A DNA stretch of 64,000 bases, from the NCBI GenBank assembly GCA_034620365.1, contig JAQGEQ010000357.1:496001-560000 (forward strand). The letters run 5' to 3'. The DNA is from Pegea sp. RAD2-039 (taxonomy: Eukaryota > Chordata > Thaliacea > Salpida > Salpidae). Shown here piece by piece: positions 24,301 to 35,160 of the stretch. Below the pieces are notes generated by a model. It worked only from the letters and a program-made list of their open reading frames with translations. It ran no database searches and was not told where the DNA came from. A program made the position numbers and the translations under genes. Every line of letters begins with the position of its first letter. Positions within the stretch are counted from its first letter, which is position 1.

Positions 24301-27300
24301 CGTCATTAGGATCGAAATCGCGATTTTAAATCGGGATTTTCTTCTTTGCAAATGTCAGATTTTTTTTCGGGGTCTTTTGGGACAGTTTGTTGTAAAAACT
24401 ATTAGAATTTTTCGACTTTTACTCAAATTAGAATCCAAGTTAATGTGTCACCATAGAGCTTATCTAGGACAAGGAAAGTCCCTGAACCGTGCCACCGAGC
24501 AGTGGATCGAAAGAATACTTCCAGACAGCAAGATCTGGCTAAATGTTAGCCCTGGTCGGCAACTCATCTAGGACAGGGAAAGTCTAAAATAAAGCCCACA
24601 ATCCAATGACTTCAATGTCACTGTCCAATGTCACTGGGTCGTTTCATCAAAAAGTAGAGATGGTTCAGCGCACGCTACTGTCCACTTTCATGAACGCAAA
24701 TGCGTCAAAGTAATTGGGTCGATAGAGTGTTTGATCTTTTACACTGCTTAGTTCAAAAATATACTTTGGTTTTGGACTGAAGATAGTACTAAGGACTTAT
24801 TTTTGTTAAAAAGAACCTCAATTTAATGTTTTAGATGAAGACAAGCTGTTAGATTTAATAAATTTGTTAATAGTGAATACGTAGATGGTTAGTTTAAAGT
24901 TTTTTGCAGTTAAAAGTAATTTATGAAGATACACAAGGCCGTTTGTACCAACCCGACAGATATTAAAACCTTGAAATGGATTTATATTTCTTTTTACAAC
25001 TTATAATTTTAAGAAATTCTTGGTGAAAAACTCGTGATGTGATACAAAAAACGTCTTTGTCTGTGAATCTGATGCTAATGTCTTCTGTTTACTACTGTTT
25101 GTATATAGTCAATGTAAAAAAAATATCTTTAAATTGGTCGGTGACTTTAAAAAGAAATTGTTTTCAGCTTTTTTTCATTTTGTAAACAAATTATTTGAGA
25201 AAGTTTTTTTGAAATAACTATTTGGTGTTTAACTTCAATTTTGTTCCAGTTTTGTTTCACTCACCACAAACTATCTGTTTGTAGCTTGGTATTAAGTCAT
25301 CTAAACATTTTTAGATAATTACATAATCTATAATTGCAGCTATCAGTTTAAACTTCTATTTAACAAAACTATAAACTAAAAATTCAATCAAGAAAGTTTT
25401 TACGAAATTTAAAATCATTCAAATAGTTTAAAAACATTTTAAAATTGAAGTTTTTGTTTATCAAAAACAACTTTAATCAAATTTGATGATGTCATCATTG
25501 TAGAACAAGATGTCATTTACTTAAATAAATCCATCTAATATGTTGTCATGACAACTAACTCAATTTGATGTTATCGAATATGGCGTTTTCTTAAATTTGT
25601 CATTTAAATAAGATGTTCTTATTGCGAAATAAATTTGGTTTTCATTATTTTAATTTCATGTGTTGATGACTTCATTCATATTAGGATAAATATTCTTCCA
25701 ATTTTTACTAAATTTTTAAACTTTTGATAAGAATTTTCTTGAGGGGCATACACGCTACAATCAGAGTTCTTCAACTACCCGCAACTACCTCTTCAAGAGA
25801 CTCTTCACTAACAAACCAAGATTTGTCTGTAAGAAAGGTTTCTTCGACTTTTTTAGGAACATAGGTCATGGTGCTGAGTATCTCAGCTGGCTTTTATCAT
25901 ATTTGCTTTCACTTGAGGAGTTTCTGGCTTACAAACTAAAGTTCTTATTTAACTTGCTAATGATTGAAGACAATGAAAAAGTAATTAATGAGCAGATTAC
26001 CTCTTACATGGATGGATCTAATATCTATGGAAGCAGTGAACACGAAGCTAATAATCTAAGAGATCTTTCAAATGAAGAAGGACTTTTAAAAGAAGGTCAA
26101 TCCTTAGAAGTTGGCCAAAAACCTCTTTTACCCTACAATTTTTATAGTGATCTGGGACCAGGTGATTAGTTTTTGTCTAATGAAGTTGAAGTATTTCAAG
26201 TGGTTTTAATTCCATTATTATCTACGTTAGTAACTTGCTCCTAACTAATCATCTCTCTACTCTAGAAGCGACAGTAATAAGACCGGTGGCCCCTATTGAA
26301 TGTCGTAGAGGTGACAGCGAGACAGACCGGCAACGAAGTGTCCCTTGTTTCCTGGCTGGTGACCTTCGGTGTAATGAACAGGTGAGGGACCTATTTGTTT
26401 GGCTGAGTTGATTTTTTTACATCATGTTTTTTGTTTTGTCGAATTTTTTAAGCAATCGAAAACTATTTAAAGGTTTGAGTTATTTATGTCGAGAAATATA
26501 TTTTACGAAAACATGTTTTTATGAGATCATAACACGTTGGCAAAGAAGTATGAAAACAAGATGATTTGTTGTTCAAAAATGTGATCGTGTCATACACATT
26601 GTGGTTTAATCCAAACTATTTGCAACAAATGTTTTTTGGATTTTGTAGGTTGCCTTGACAACTATGCACACTATATGGATGAGAGAGCATAATAGAATCG
26701 CGCGTTACATCAGGAAGATCAACCCACATTGGGATGGAGACACGATATACTCCGAATCTCGAAAGATTATTGGAGCACAGCTCCAGCACATTACATATGA
26801 GGTCGAAAATGATTTTTATAATTTTAATTTATTTAAGAAACTTAAAAAAATGTTTTTAAATCAACTTTATGGTTTTAATTTAAAAAAAAATGTTTTAATT
26901 TCGATTTATTTCTTTGAAATTAATTCTATTTTTTTATGAAATTAAACCTTAAAAATTTCAGCATTTCTTACCAAAGCTTCTGGGTAACTTTATGAAGCTT
27001 ATAGGGCCGTATCGTGGTTACAATCCTAATCAACCTGCTTCAGTTGTAAATGTTTTTGCTACAGCTGCTTACCGTTTCGGCCATACGATGATAAACCCAG
27101 TTTTGTACAGGTGAAAAATATGTTTTTAAAGAAATAATTACTTATCATGAAATAGTTAGGAAACTTTGAAATAGTATAAATAAATACAGCTGTGAAGAAT
27201 TTTATTTCCTTATTTCGTTCAGTGGACACTAAATATAAGAAATTATAATTATATTTACTTCAAAATAAGCAAGAAGTTGTACAGACTCGATATTCAATGT

Positions 27301-28969
27301 CTTGAATTTTTACCTATATAACTAGATACTCGTTTAATCTTTTTAACCAAACCACATTCCCATGACTTTTTTTAGGAGTTTTCACGTTAATGTTTTATTG
27401 TATGTTTTCAAGAAGTAAACATTTTATGACCCATTAAGAATTCTACAGAATAAATTTTATCTTATATCTATTAGCCCAGAAGCTTTTAAAGTCGACAAAC
27501 AGAAGCGATTTGTTTTCCAAATACGTTCAGGGTTTGAATTAGTTTTTCAGATAAGTATTTTTATATGGGTTTGTGTTTGCAGTTTATTTCTACAGATTAA
27601 GAGTGGTTTGGTCTTAACTGTTCAAAGGTTTACCTAACACCAAAATTTTTAACACATTGTCATTTATTAAATTCAGCGGCGTTTGAATAGTTGTGAAAAT
27701 TAGACAAATGCAGTCAAGCGTATCATAAGTTTGAGGGCATATCGTTTCAGTATTTAAGCAAAACTGAATATGTAACTCAATCCTCAAAACCGAGATGGAA
27801 ACTTATAAATTTTATTCTACAGATTGAATGAAACCTGGCAGGAACATACAAATGGTCACCTACAACTACACCAAGCTTTTTTCGCACCTTTTAGAATTGT
27901 TCATGAGGGTGGAATCGACCCGTTGATTAGAGGGCTTATTGCTAAACCGATGAAAGTAAACATTTTCGGCTTGATGGTGATGCAATCACGTGACTTTTAA
28001 TGAATATGCAAATGAGTAGGCGCGTGATACTGATTCGAGTATGAATGCGGAGCTAATTGAGCGATTATTCGCGCTGGCAGAGAGTGTGGCCCTTGATCTT
28101 GGGGCACTAAATGTGCAACGGGGTCGTGATCATGCTCTTCCTTTCTATAACGCTTGGAGAGAGTTCTGCAATTTAACAGTTGCTGAAAGATTTGAAGATC
28201 TCTCAAATGAGATCAAAAGTCCCGAAGTAAGGCGAGATCATAAAGATCAACCTCAACCAGAAAAGATTAAAATCTTTGGATGCAGGTGAGAAAGAAGCTG
28301 GAAGAGCTGTACAAGACTCCTCATAACATTGATCCTTTTGTTGGGATGATTGTTGAAGACATCATCCCATCATCTCGGCTCGGACCTACTCTTGGATGTC
28401 TTCTCAGTGAGCAATTCCGCCGGTCACGTGACGGAGATCGCTTTTGGTGAGTTCTCGCTGATGACGTCATCATACTTGACTGATGACGTCACAGGTACGA
28501 GAATCCAGGGATCTTCAGCCCACAGCAGCTGACGTCATTACGTCAATCATCTCTTGCTCGAGTGATCTGTGATAACAGTGATGACATCATCACGATTCCG
28601 CGAGACGTTTTTCTTCTTCAACCAACCACCGACTTTGTTGATTGTGATGAGATCCCTTCAGTCGATTTATCAGCTTGGGTCGATTGTCGAGGGGCTTGTG
28701 GAGACCCTGAAGATACCGTCCCTGACCCACAAACTTTATCAGGTAAATGAAGTTGATGCGGATCGCTTTATGACGCGTAACAACATCGTTCAGGTCACGT
28801 GAGAAGTGTTTCGAGAAAGCGACGCGAAGCTGAAGAGACAGAAGAAGAGGAAAGTGATGCGGATCCCATGAAAGAAGTCCTTGCAGCAATTCAACAACTC
28901 ACCTCCAAGATTTCGAAGCTGCAGAAAGATTTTCATCATTTACAAGATCAAGTAAATGAAAAGAACTAA
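12221..28969 (+). CDS. PXDN: Peroxidasin (LRR - Ig x5 - haem peroxidase), about 34 exons
   Basis: Peroxidasin is a secreted haem peroxidase; in animals it makes hypobromous acid to form sulfilimine cross-links in collagen IV. My phase-consistent model gives about 1561 aa (with exon 12221-12399, without the disrupted LRR3 exon): signal peptide and LRRNT; LRR exons 14763-14834, 15711-15782, 19391-19462, 19568-19639; LRRCT 19689-19864; five Ig domains in exons from 20006 to 22765; linker 22816-23188; peroxidase domain 23244-28742; tail 28794-28969. Catalytic residues are all present: distal Gln/Asp/His in QWGQFIDHD (about 963-970), Arg and haem-linking Glu in GDLRCNEQ (about 1149-1152), proximal His in YRFGHT (about 1245). 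A basic SRKRRE site sits where the family is cleaved by proprotein convertase, followed by a coiled coil. The C-terminal VWC module is missing. Five Ig domains exceed the usual four. Confidence 0.93.
13747..13934 (+). CDS. PXDN: Peroxidasin first exon, variant 1b
   Basis: This is a second complete first exon: Met, signal peptide ([16 protein letters not shown]) and LRRNT with [15 protein letters not shown], ending in phase 2 at CAT|GTAAGT. The donor is a perfect consensus and it is closer to exon 2 than 1a is. Shared pattern with 1a: [19 protein letters not shown] here against [19 protein letters not shown] in 1a. Exon duplication with separate promoters is the simplest reading; one copy could instead be silent. 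Confidence 0.8.
16239..16310 (+). other. PXDN: Peroxidasin LRR3 exon, 3' half replaced by minisatellite
   Basis: An acceptor (TTTTTTGACAG) ends at 16238. In the phase of the preceding LRR exon the sequence reads [12 protein letters not shown], the start of a leucine-rich repeat (LxLxxNxIxxI). Family peroxidasins have a repeat here, beginning YLYKNEI in the human protein, between the repeats matching 15711-15782 and 19391-19462. Every other LRR exon in this gene is exactly 72 nt, which would end this one at 16310. From about 16279 the sequence is already minisatellite, and no GT follows 16310. The exon may be lost and skipped (frame-neutral at 72 nt), or spliced from a GTATCT inside the array. 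The end coordinate given is the canonical 72-nt limit, not an observed donor. Confidence 0.65.
16279..19361 (+). repeat. 23-bp minisatellite array, about 134 units
   Basis: This is a tandem array of the unit CTTGTATCTGTATTCACATT+CAT. The main variants are CAG for CAT and TCTTCAC for TATTCAC. Short irregular units occur at about 16386, 16640, 17690, 18045, 18160, 18372, 18650, 18740 and 19152. Period 23 is not a multiple of 3 and the unit has no stop codon on the plus strand, so all three plus frames stay open for about 1,040-1,060 codons. The minus strand has a TGA in every unit. These long open frames are most likely a by-product of the repeat. The array lies between LRR exons of peroxidasin. 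Confidence 0.97.
22075..22205 (+). repeat. 15-bp tandem repeat in peroxidasin intron
   Basis: Imperfect tandem copies of TTTCTGATCTTCATC fill most of the intron between the exons ending at 21997 and starting at 22236. They end in a CTTTAG acceptor. The repeat is pyrimidine-rich and so extends the polypyrimidine tract. Confidence 0.8.
24455..24740 (+). repeat. Repeat-like insertion in peroxidasin intron
   Basis: The 1.7-kb intron 24286-25995 contains a GC-richer block with an internal direct repeat (ATCTAGGACAAGGAAAGTCC at about 24462 and ATCTAGGACAGGGAAAGTCT at about 24567). A short open stretch between them reads [16 protein letters not shown]. It looks like a mobile-element remnant by composition. 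No second copy was noticed in this window, so identity is open. Confidence 0.4.
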
Positions 28970-28971
28970 TC

Positions 28972-29032
28972 TTTGGATGTTGATCTTTCGATGTTGATCT
29001 TCCGATGTTGATCTTTGGATGTTGATCTTTTG
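28972..29032 (+). repeat. 15-bp tandem repeat after peroxidasin stop
   Basis: About four copies of GATGTTGATCTTTCG-like units begin three bases after the peroxidasin stop codon and lie in the 3' UTR. Confidence 0.85.
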
Positions 29033-30650
29033 CTGGTGGCCTTCTGAAAAATTTACCATTTTTATTATAGTGTCAAAACATAATATTTTATTACTTGTTA
29101 GTCACGTGACTTATCGATCACGTGACGCTCACAGCTGATATTTAATATTCGACCTTCAAGCAGCAAACATCAAATTCTTATTTTATCTTAAAACCTGCCG
29201 AAGATTTTTCTTCTTGTAAGCTCAACTACACCATCTAGCGGAATATCACAACTCTTATGTTTTGTGTTTTTATCATTTTTGTTTTGTGTGTTTATTTTTC
29301 TCTTTTTACTGTTTGTCCCACTATCAATTTTTCTCCATATTTTGTCAGCATAAAAGCCACTTGATAAACTATTTTGATATAATGTAGTTCCAATCAATCT
29401 ATTTTGAAATCTCTGTTTAGTTTAACTAAATTTTTGTTTTTGTTTTCAAATAAAATATCGAATAGTCTGTTGCTGCTTTATTTAAGATTGCTTAAAGATA
29501 TTCTGTGACTTTTAAGCTGAAGTGATAAATGAAAGAGCTTTTCTTGGTGCTCTCATTAAAAAATTAAAAGTTTAGCTAATTATTAATCAGTTTGAAATGC
29601 TCGTTGTCGTTTTTGTGTTTTCAGCTTATTCATAAACGAAAAGTTATGATTTATAAAAGGCATCGAAATATTTGAAATATAATAAAGTTATATCAAATAT
29701 TAAAGAATATTAAATGTTTATAGAAACATTATATTTCAGTTGAATTCAGATAAACGCGTTTTATACATTTTTATAAAGTTATTTTTAGAGTTTAACTTAT
29801 ATTAATATAAATTAACATTGTTAACTAGTTAATTTCTTTGTTATTTTAACTAATTAATTTTAACTCAAATCAGAATTTATTGATGAGACTTTTTTATTTT
29901 ACTTAATACACCTAAAACTAGATTTTCAAGAATCGTTTTTTTTTTATATTTAAATTATTTAATATCAGATTAAAAGTAATAATTTTAAATCTAAGATTTT
30001 AATCATGTTTAAAATAGAAATTTTCTGTAAATATTTTCAATTAAATAATTTTACTCTTACATTTGTATATGATATTTGAACTTACGTTTTATATTTTGAA
30101 GGGTAAACTTAAAGTTAGTTAAAATGCTTCAGTTAATAAATAATATTTTAAAAAAAATAATTCACTACCTTTTACATTCTATACTACTTAAATTACTTTA
30201 AAATTTTTACCACCAAATCTTTAAAACAATTATATTTATTGTAAATAAAAAAATAATTAAAAAAATATCTATCACAGTATTTGTAAGCATATGCTAATTT
30301 TATAACTTGGTAAATTTATGTTTGCTGTCAAAGCTTCTTTTATAATCAAATATTTAATTCAGATTTACTAATATATTAAATGAATACTTTTTATTTAAAG
30401 GTTTTTATTACTCAATTTAGAAATTAATCATCTGTATAATTTTTATTATAAACAAAAAAAAATCAAAAAGAATTTTAATGAAATTTAGAGATAAATTTAT
30501 CTGCTAACTTATAAAGTAAATAAACCATAACTATTGATAAACTTTTAATATTGTAAATTATAATATGAACACACAAGTTTGATATTTATTTATCGTACAT
30601 CTAAATACACAAGGCAATTATTTTACCAATTTTGTTCTGTCGTCTTTGCA

Positions 30651-30941
30651 GCGTTAATAAGTCAAAGTAATAGTGAATTAAAGGTCATAGGTACATTACT
30701 AAATTATTTGTATTATTACTTAAGATCTATTTAATGATAGAATTAAAGAAGCTGCTTGCCAATCAACATCCGGTTGTCTTTACAGTATTGTTTTTTTTCA
30801 TTTTGAAGTTTCTGTTTAGAAATCCTACACAAATTTTGAACTTATACTACATGCGGTCAATTTTGAATTTGTTTATGTTTGCTAAATGTAAATGTTTGAT
30901 AGAAAAAATCCTTTTTTTAAGGGAAATATTATACTGGCGTA
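30651..30941 (+). repeat. Direct duplication, copy 1
   Basis: This matches 31829-32112 along its whole length with few differences (shared GCGTTAATAAGT, AATAGTGAATTAAAGGTCAT, GCTGCTTGCCAATCAACATC, TACTACATGCGGT). Copy 1 holds a short open frame starting MIELKKLLANQHPVVF with a hydrophobic stretch, which is broken in copy 2. It may derive from an old signal-anchor exon or a repeat element. Confidence 0.85.
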
Positions 30942-31299
30942 AGTACAAACTTTCTTTTCAGTAAATTCAGGAAAGAACTAATAAACATTAAAATGAATGA
31001 GAGAAATTTATTAGAAAGAACCTTTGAATAAAATTAATAACCAAAAACTTTATTTTTTTTAAAGATTTCTTTTTTTCTGGTTTTTGATTCAAGTAAAATC
31101 CAAATTAAAAAGTTAAAAGTAGAAATTCAAGATTTATTTAGTTTCGGTTATTAACTAAATTAACTGTTTTGTTTTACTATAAAAGTTTAGTTTCTATACA
31201 GAAAGCAGTTTTTTTTTGTTTAAAGTTGATGAAACTTTAAAACTTTCCTGAATGCTTCCTTTAAAAAGTGAAACTTATTTCCTTATACTTAGAACAAAA

Positions 31300-31436
31300 G
31301 ATTTCAGATGAAAGTAATTTTTTACATCATCAGAACAGTTGATTTTATGCAAATTTTAATGTTTTAAGCTAGACATAAGACTAGTAATTCTTCCAGTGAA
31401 TAAATTTGAACTTTTAAGTGTTTTCAAGTAGGATCT
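31300..31436 (+). repeat. Dispersed repeat (31.3/49.8 kb pair), short copy
   Basis: Shares ordered blocks with 49816-50048: GATTTTATGCAAAT, then CTAGACATAAGACT, then AGTAATTCTTC.AGTGAATAAA, then TTGAACTTTTAAGTGTT. The other copy has about 90 extra bases between the second and third blocks. Confidence 0.7.
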
Positions 31437-31828
31437 TTATTGACAAATTTATAATATTTCCACAATCTTTTAAAGTTCTTTAAGTTTTGCAATTATTTGT
31501 TTAATTTTTTCTTAAATTAATAACCTTAAAAATTTCAACTAATATCGTTGAACAGTATAAAATAAGATTTAGTGTTCTTAAAAGATCACTAAATCTTTAC
31601 ACATGAGTTGTATTTAGATAAACAGTTGTTCAGTTTTGTCTCAAAGCAAAACCCCTTTTTTCTAATAGTTTAAGACCTTTTCAATAATACTTTACATCTA
31701 TTAATTTACTTAAAGTAGTAAACAAAAAAAATGCTAATATAAATAATTAAAATAATATAAACAAAATAATAAGTTATTAATAATCTAGTGATCAATCTTT
31801 GCCACGAGACTATGATAGATTTTATTGA

Positions 31829-32112
31829 GCGTTAATAAGTAATAGTGAATTAAAGGTCATAGGTAAATTAGTAAACTGTTTGTATTAACACTTAAGATCT
31901 ATTATATGATAGAATTAAAGAAGCTGCTTGCCAATCAACATCCGGTTGTCTTTGCAGTATTGTTTTTTTCATTTTGAAATTTCTGTTTAGAAATCCTGCA
32001 AAAATTTTGAACTTATACTACATGCGGTAAATTTTGAATTTTTTTATGTTTGCTAAATGTATTGTAAAGTCTGATAATAAAAATTCTTTTTCTATGGGAA
32101 ATGTTATGCTGG
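31829..32112 (+). repeat. Direct duplication, copy 2
   Basis: Second copy of the 30651-30941 segment, same orientation, about 1.18 kb downstream. It has small deletions that break the short open frame of copy 1. Confidence 0.85.
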
Positions 32113-32814
32113 AAACAAACCAGGAAATTTGAGAGACGAAAAAATTTTAAGGCTGTTGTAAGGGTTTGGTTAGAAAGTGATGTAGCAGGTAACATTCGAC
32201 AGTGTAGGTAGCTAGAAAAGAGACTAGGATGAGTTCTTAGTTCATTTGAATATCAAGACTTTGTGCAGTATTGTTAATAGCGTTATCTTTTATATTTCAG
32301 TTTTTTGAATTTTCATCATTATTATCTAGAATTAATACTGCTGTAAAATTATTTATGTGTCATCTTTAAAAAATATGTAAGCTTACCTTATAAAAAGATA
32401 GATAAATAAATGTTGCTAGATAATGTTAAAAGATAAAAAGGTTGATTTACAAAATACTAGAGTTGATATTTATAGCCAAATATTCATTCAACTAAAATCT
32501 ATTTTTTTCTAAAGATGAATCCATTTAAAGGTTTTTCTACAAATCTATAAATTGCTAAAAACAAAATATTTACAACTCTGAAAAAAAAATTTTGGAATTT
32601 TATTCTGATTTAATTCTAATAGCTTAAAAGATAAAACCTTTCAAATATAAATTTTTGAATTATTTAAAGGTAAATAATTTAAAAAAAGAAATATATTTAT
32701 TAGTAATAAACTTACATTATTTTTTTTTCAAAAATAGTTACTTAAGCACGAAACAAATTATTTTAAATTGAATTACAAAATTTTCTACAGAAAAAAAAAC
32801 ATCAAAAAAAGCAA

Positions 32815-34406
32815 ATGGGAAGTAGAAGTTTCTTAAAAAACAAATTAGGGTTGAAAATTTTTCTATTACTTCTAACAACACTTGTTTGTTGGTCACTAGT
32901 AACCAATTATGAGCTAGTCAGTGAAATAAGAAATCTAATGAAGTATGGACTATCTGAAAACAAATTAATAAAACTAATTTATAGTTATTTGAAGAACAAA
33001 AGACCTCAAGTAAGTCAAAACTCTATAAATTGCTAAAAACTAATTTCATATTTTCTTTAGAAAGGAATCATTTTATATTGGGAAATACCCTTTCAAGACT
33101 ACAGAGCAATTCCAAAATCAATTGATGAAAGTTGTGGAAGTTGTATTGTTTCAACTAATCGATCATTAGTAAGTAGAAAAAGAGTTAATTTTCGTTTTTG
33201 AAGAGTTTATTTTATTTACAGGTCACTAGTAATAAAACATCAGCTGTTATTTTCCATTTCAACGAACTACGTAAAGATAGAATGCCGAAAAAACGGTAAT
33301 TGATATTAAATGTTAATATTTTGAATATTATAATTAGTTTAATAACTCTATTTTAATAAAAAAAAAGTAATTTTTTGCTTGTAAAAATTGAAATTTTCTT
33401 ACTAATCAACAATTACTAAAAAGTAAGTAAGATATATTTTCTTTATAGGAACTTACAGCATCTTTATGTTTTCTACTCAATGGAATCACCACCAGCTCTT
33501 AAGTTACGGGGAATGAATTTAAAAGAATATGACAACATCTTCAATCTCACTATGACTTACAGGTTAATACTTTAAATTTAAAGTTGTTTTTTTTCATTTT
33601 TAATCAAAAAAGTAAACTACTTTCTACCTGTTTTGAAATCTTTATAGATATATCTTAATTAGCAAACTTTTTAAAAATATTTTTTTAGAAGAGATTCTGA
33701 TGTGTATTGGCCTTATGGAAAGATGTCAGATGTATTGGAAGAACTTCAAACAAAATACAATCATACAAATGATGTTGGAATTGATGAATTGATGAAATCT
33801 AAGACAGAATTTGCTTTATGGATTGTTTCAAATTGTGGTATTACTAAAGGGGCAAGAATTCGCTTAAAAATAACAGAAGAATTAATTGCATCAGGTCTGG
33901 GAGGTAAGCTTGATCGAAGAGGAGGATGTTTTCCTGGTCATCCAGTATCCCGACAAGCACAAAATGACTTTATTAAAAAATATAAGTTCTATCTGGCTTT
34001 TGAAAATGGTTATCATTGTCGAGATTATATAACTGAAAAGCTCTTTAGAAATGGATTTCTATCTAACACCTTACCTGTTGTTTGGGGGGCTAAGAAATCC
34101 GACTATGAAGCAGTTATTCCTCCTAAAAGTTGTATATTTGTGGATGATTTTAAAACAATTAAAGAGTTAGCCGATTATTTACTTTATTTGGATAAAAATG
34201 ATGCAGCTTATCGTGAATATTTCCAATGGAGGAAAATGGAAGTGAGTGAAATGCCAGGATTTGGACAAGTCACTGAGCTTTGTAAATTATGTCAAATTAT
34301 TAATAGACTTGATTCAAATCAAGTGATGGAAAATAGAGACAAGACCTATACTATAAGTAGCTTGAGTGATTGGTATTTCAAAACAGAAGATAAAGAATGT
34401 GATTAA
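32815..34406 (+). CDS. Alpha-1,3-fucosyltransferase-like (GT10), gene 1
   Basis: This is a Golgi type II membrane enzyme expected to transfer fucose from GDP-fucose to N-acetylglucosamine-containing glycans. Model: 32815-33009, 33061-33168, 33222-33295, 33449-33562, 33689-34406; 402 aa. The N-terminus has a short basic cytoplasmic tail and a signal anchor (GLKIFLLLLTTLVCWSLV). The catalytic half carries the GT10 donor-binding motif FYLAFENGYHCRDYITEK, followed by LPVVWGAKKSDYEAVIPP and SCIFVDDFKTIKELADYL, all as in the family. The gene converges on a near-identical copy at 35161-36922, with 754 bp between the stop codons. The exact acceptor (Lewis-type or core fucosylation) cannot be read from sequence. 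Confidence 0.88.
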
Positions 34407-35160
34407 AGTCAAACAGAAATATATCATTATTTAGAAACTTAAATAAAATCTTGAAAACTAAAGTCTATTAAGACCTTTTTGTACTTAAAATTTTTGTGCT
34501 TAATTGATTTTACTTAAACGCGTTTAATAAAATAGGTTTGGTCAAAAAGTGCAATTTTAAACTAAATTTACAATATCTAAAAGGAACTCAAACTAGTTTT
34601 ATCTAAAGTTATAAAGTAAAAGTTAATATGAGAAATTAATCTATGTAACTTTTCAAATGATTTTGTTGAACTGTAGAAGCTACTTAATTAGAAATTATAC
34701 TGAGAGTTAAAAACTTAAACGGAAAGCTTAAACTTGATTTAAAAACAAGTTGACTTGCATATGAAACTTTGTTATATTATCTTTAACTTCGCATTTTTTC
34801 CCTATTATTTAAATTATAAACCTGTTTCAAATAAGACGAGGTATCTATAAAATTTAAAAATTAATTTCAAACATAAAATCTATATTTTATTTAAAATTAA
34901 TGATGAATACTTGCACAGTAACCCTTATATTGCAAAGTACAAAATGTATTTATAGAACCAAGTTGTAGCAAGCTACAAATATTTAGTAACAACCCAGGCG
35001 GTAATCTAAAGTTTCAAACTGCTTGTACAACAAAAAGAAGCCAACTAGAATAATAAGATAAGCAGATAGGGTCGAGTTGAAAACTCTAAAAAGCTATTTT
35101 AGATGTAGTAAACCGGGTTTTAAAGATAATTTAATTTCTATTACTGAAAATTTTTTATAG
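34407..35160. other. Spacer between the two convergent fucosyltransferases
   Basis: Unique AT-rich sequence forming the centre of the inverted pair. Similarity between the arms stops right at the two stop codons, so the 3' UTRs are not shared. No ORF or repeat recognised. Confidence 0.6.

Larger units (their letters stand above)
28970..32814. other. Intergenic region between peroxidasin and fucosyltransferase 1
   Basis: Besides the 15-bp repeat, two close TCACGTGAC palindromes lie at about 29101 and 29117. A 0.3-kb direct duplication (30651/31829) and one copy of a dispersed repeat (31300-31436) also lie here. No convincing gene is seen; a 76-aa open frame at 30734-30964 falls inside the first duplicate and is broken in the second. 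Confidence 0.5.

Noticed and set aside
29188..29397. 69-aa minus-strand open frame downstream of peroxidasin
   Set aside because: Lys/Asn-rich low-complexity translation with no splice context or known motif.
30734..30964. 76-aa open frame as a small membrane-protein gene
   Set aside because: It lies in one copy of a direct duplication and is broken in the other copy; no splice or homology support.
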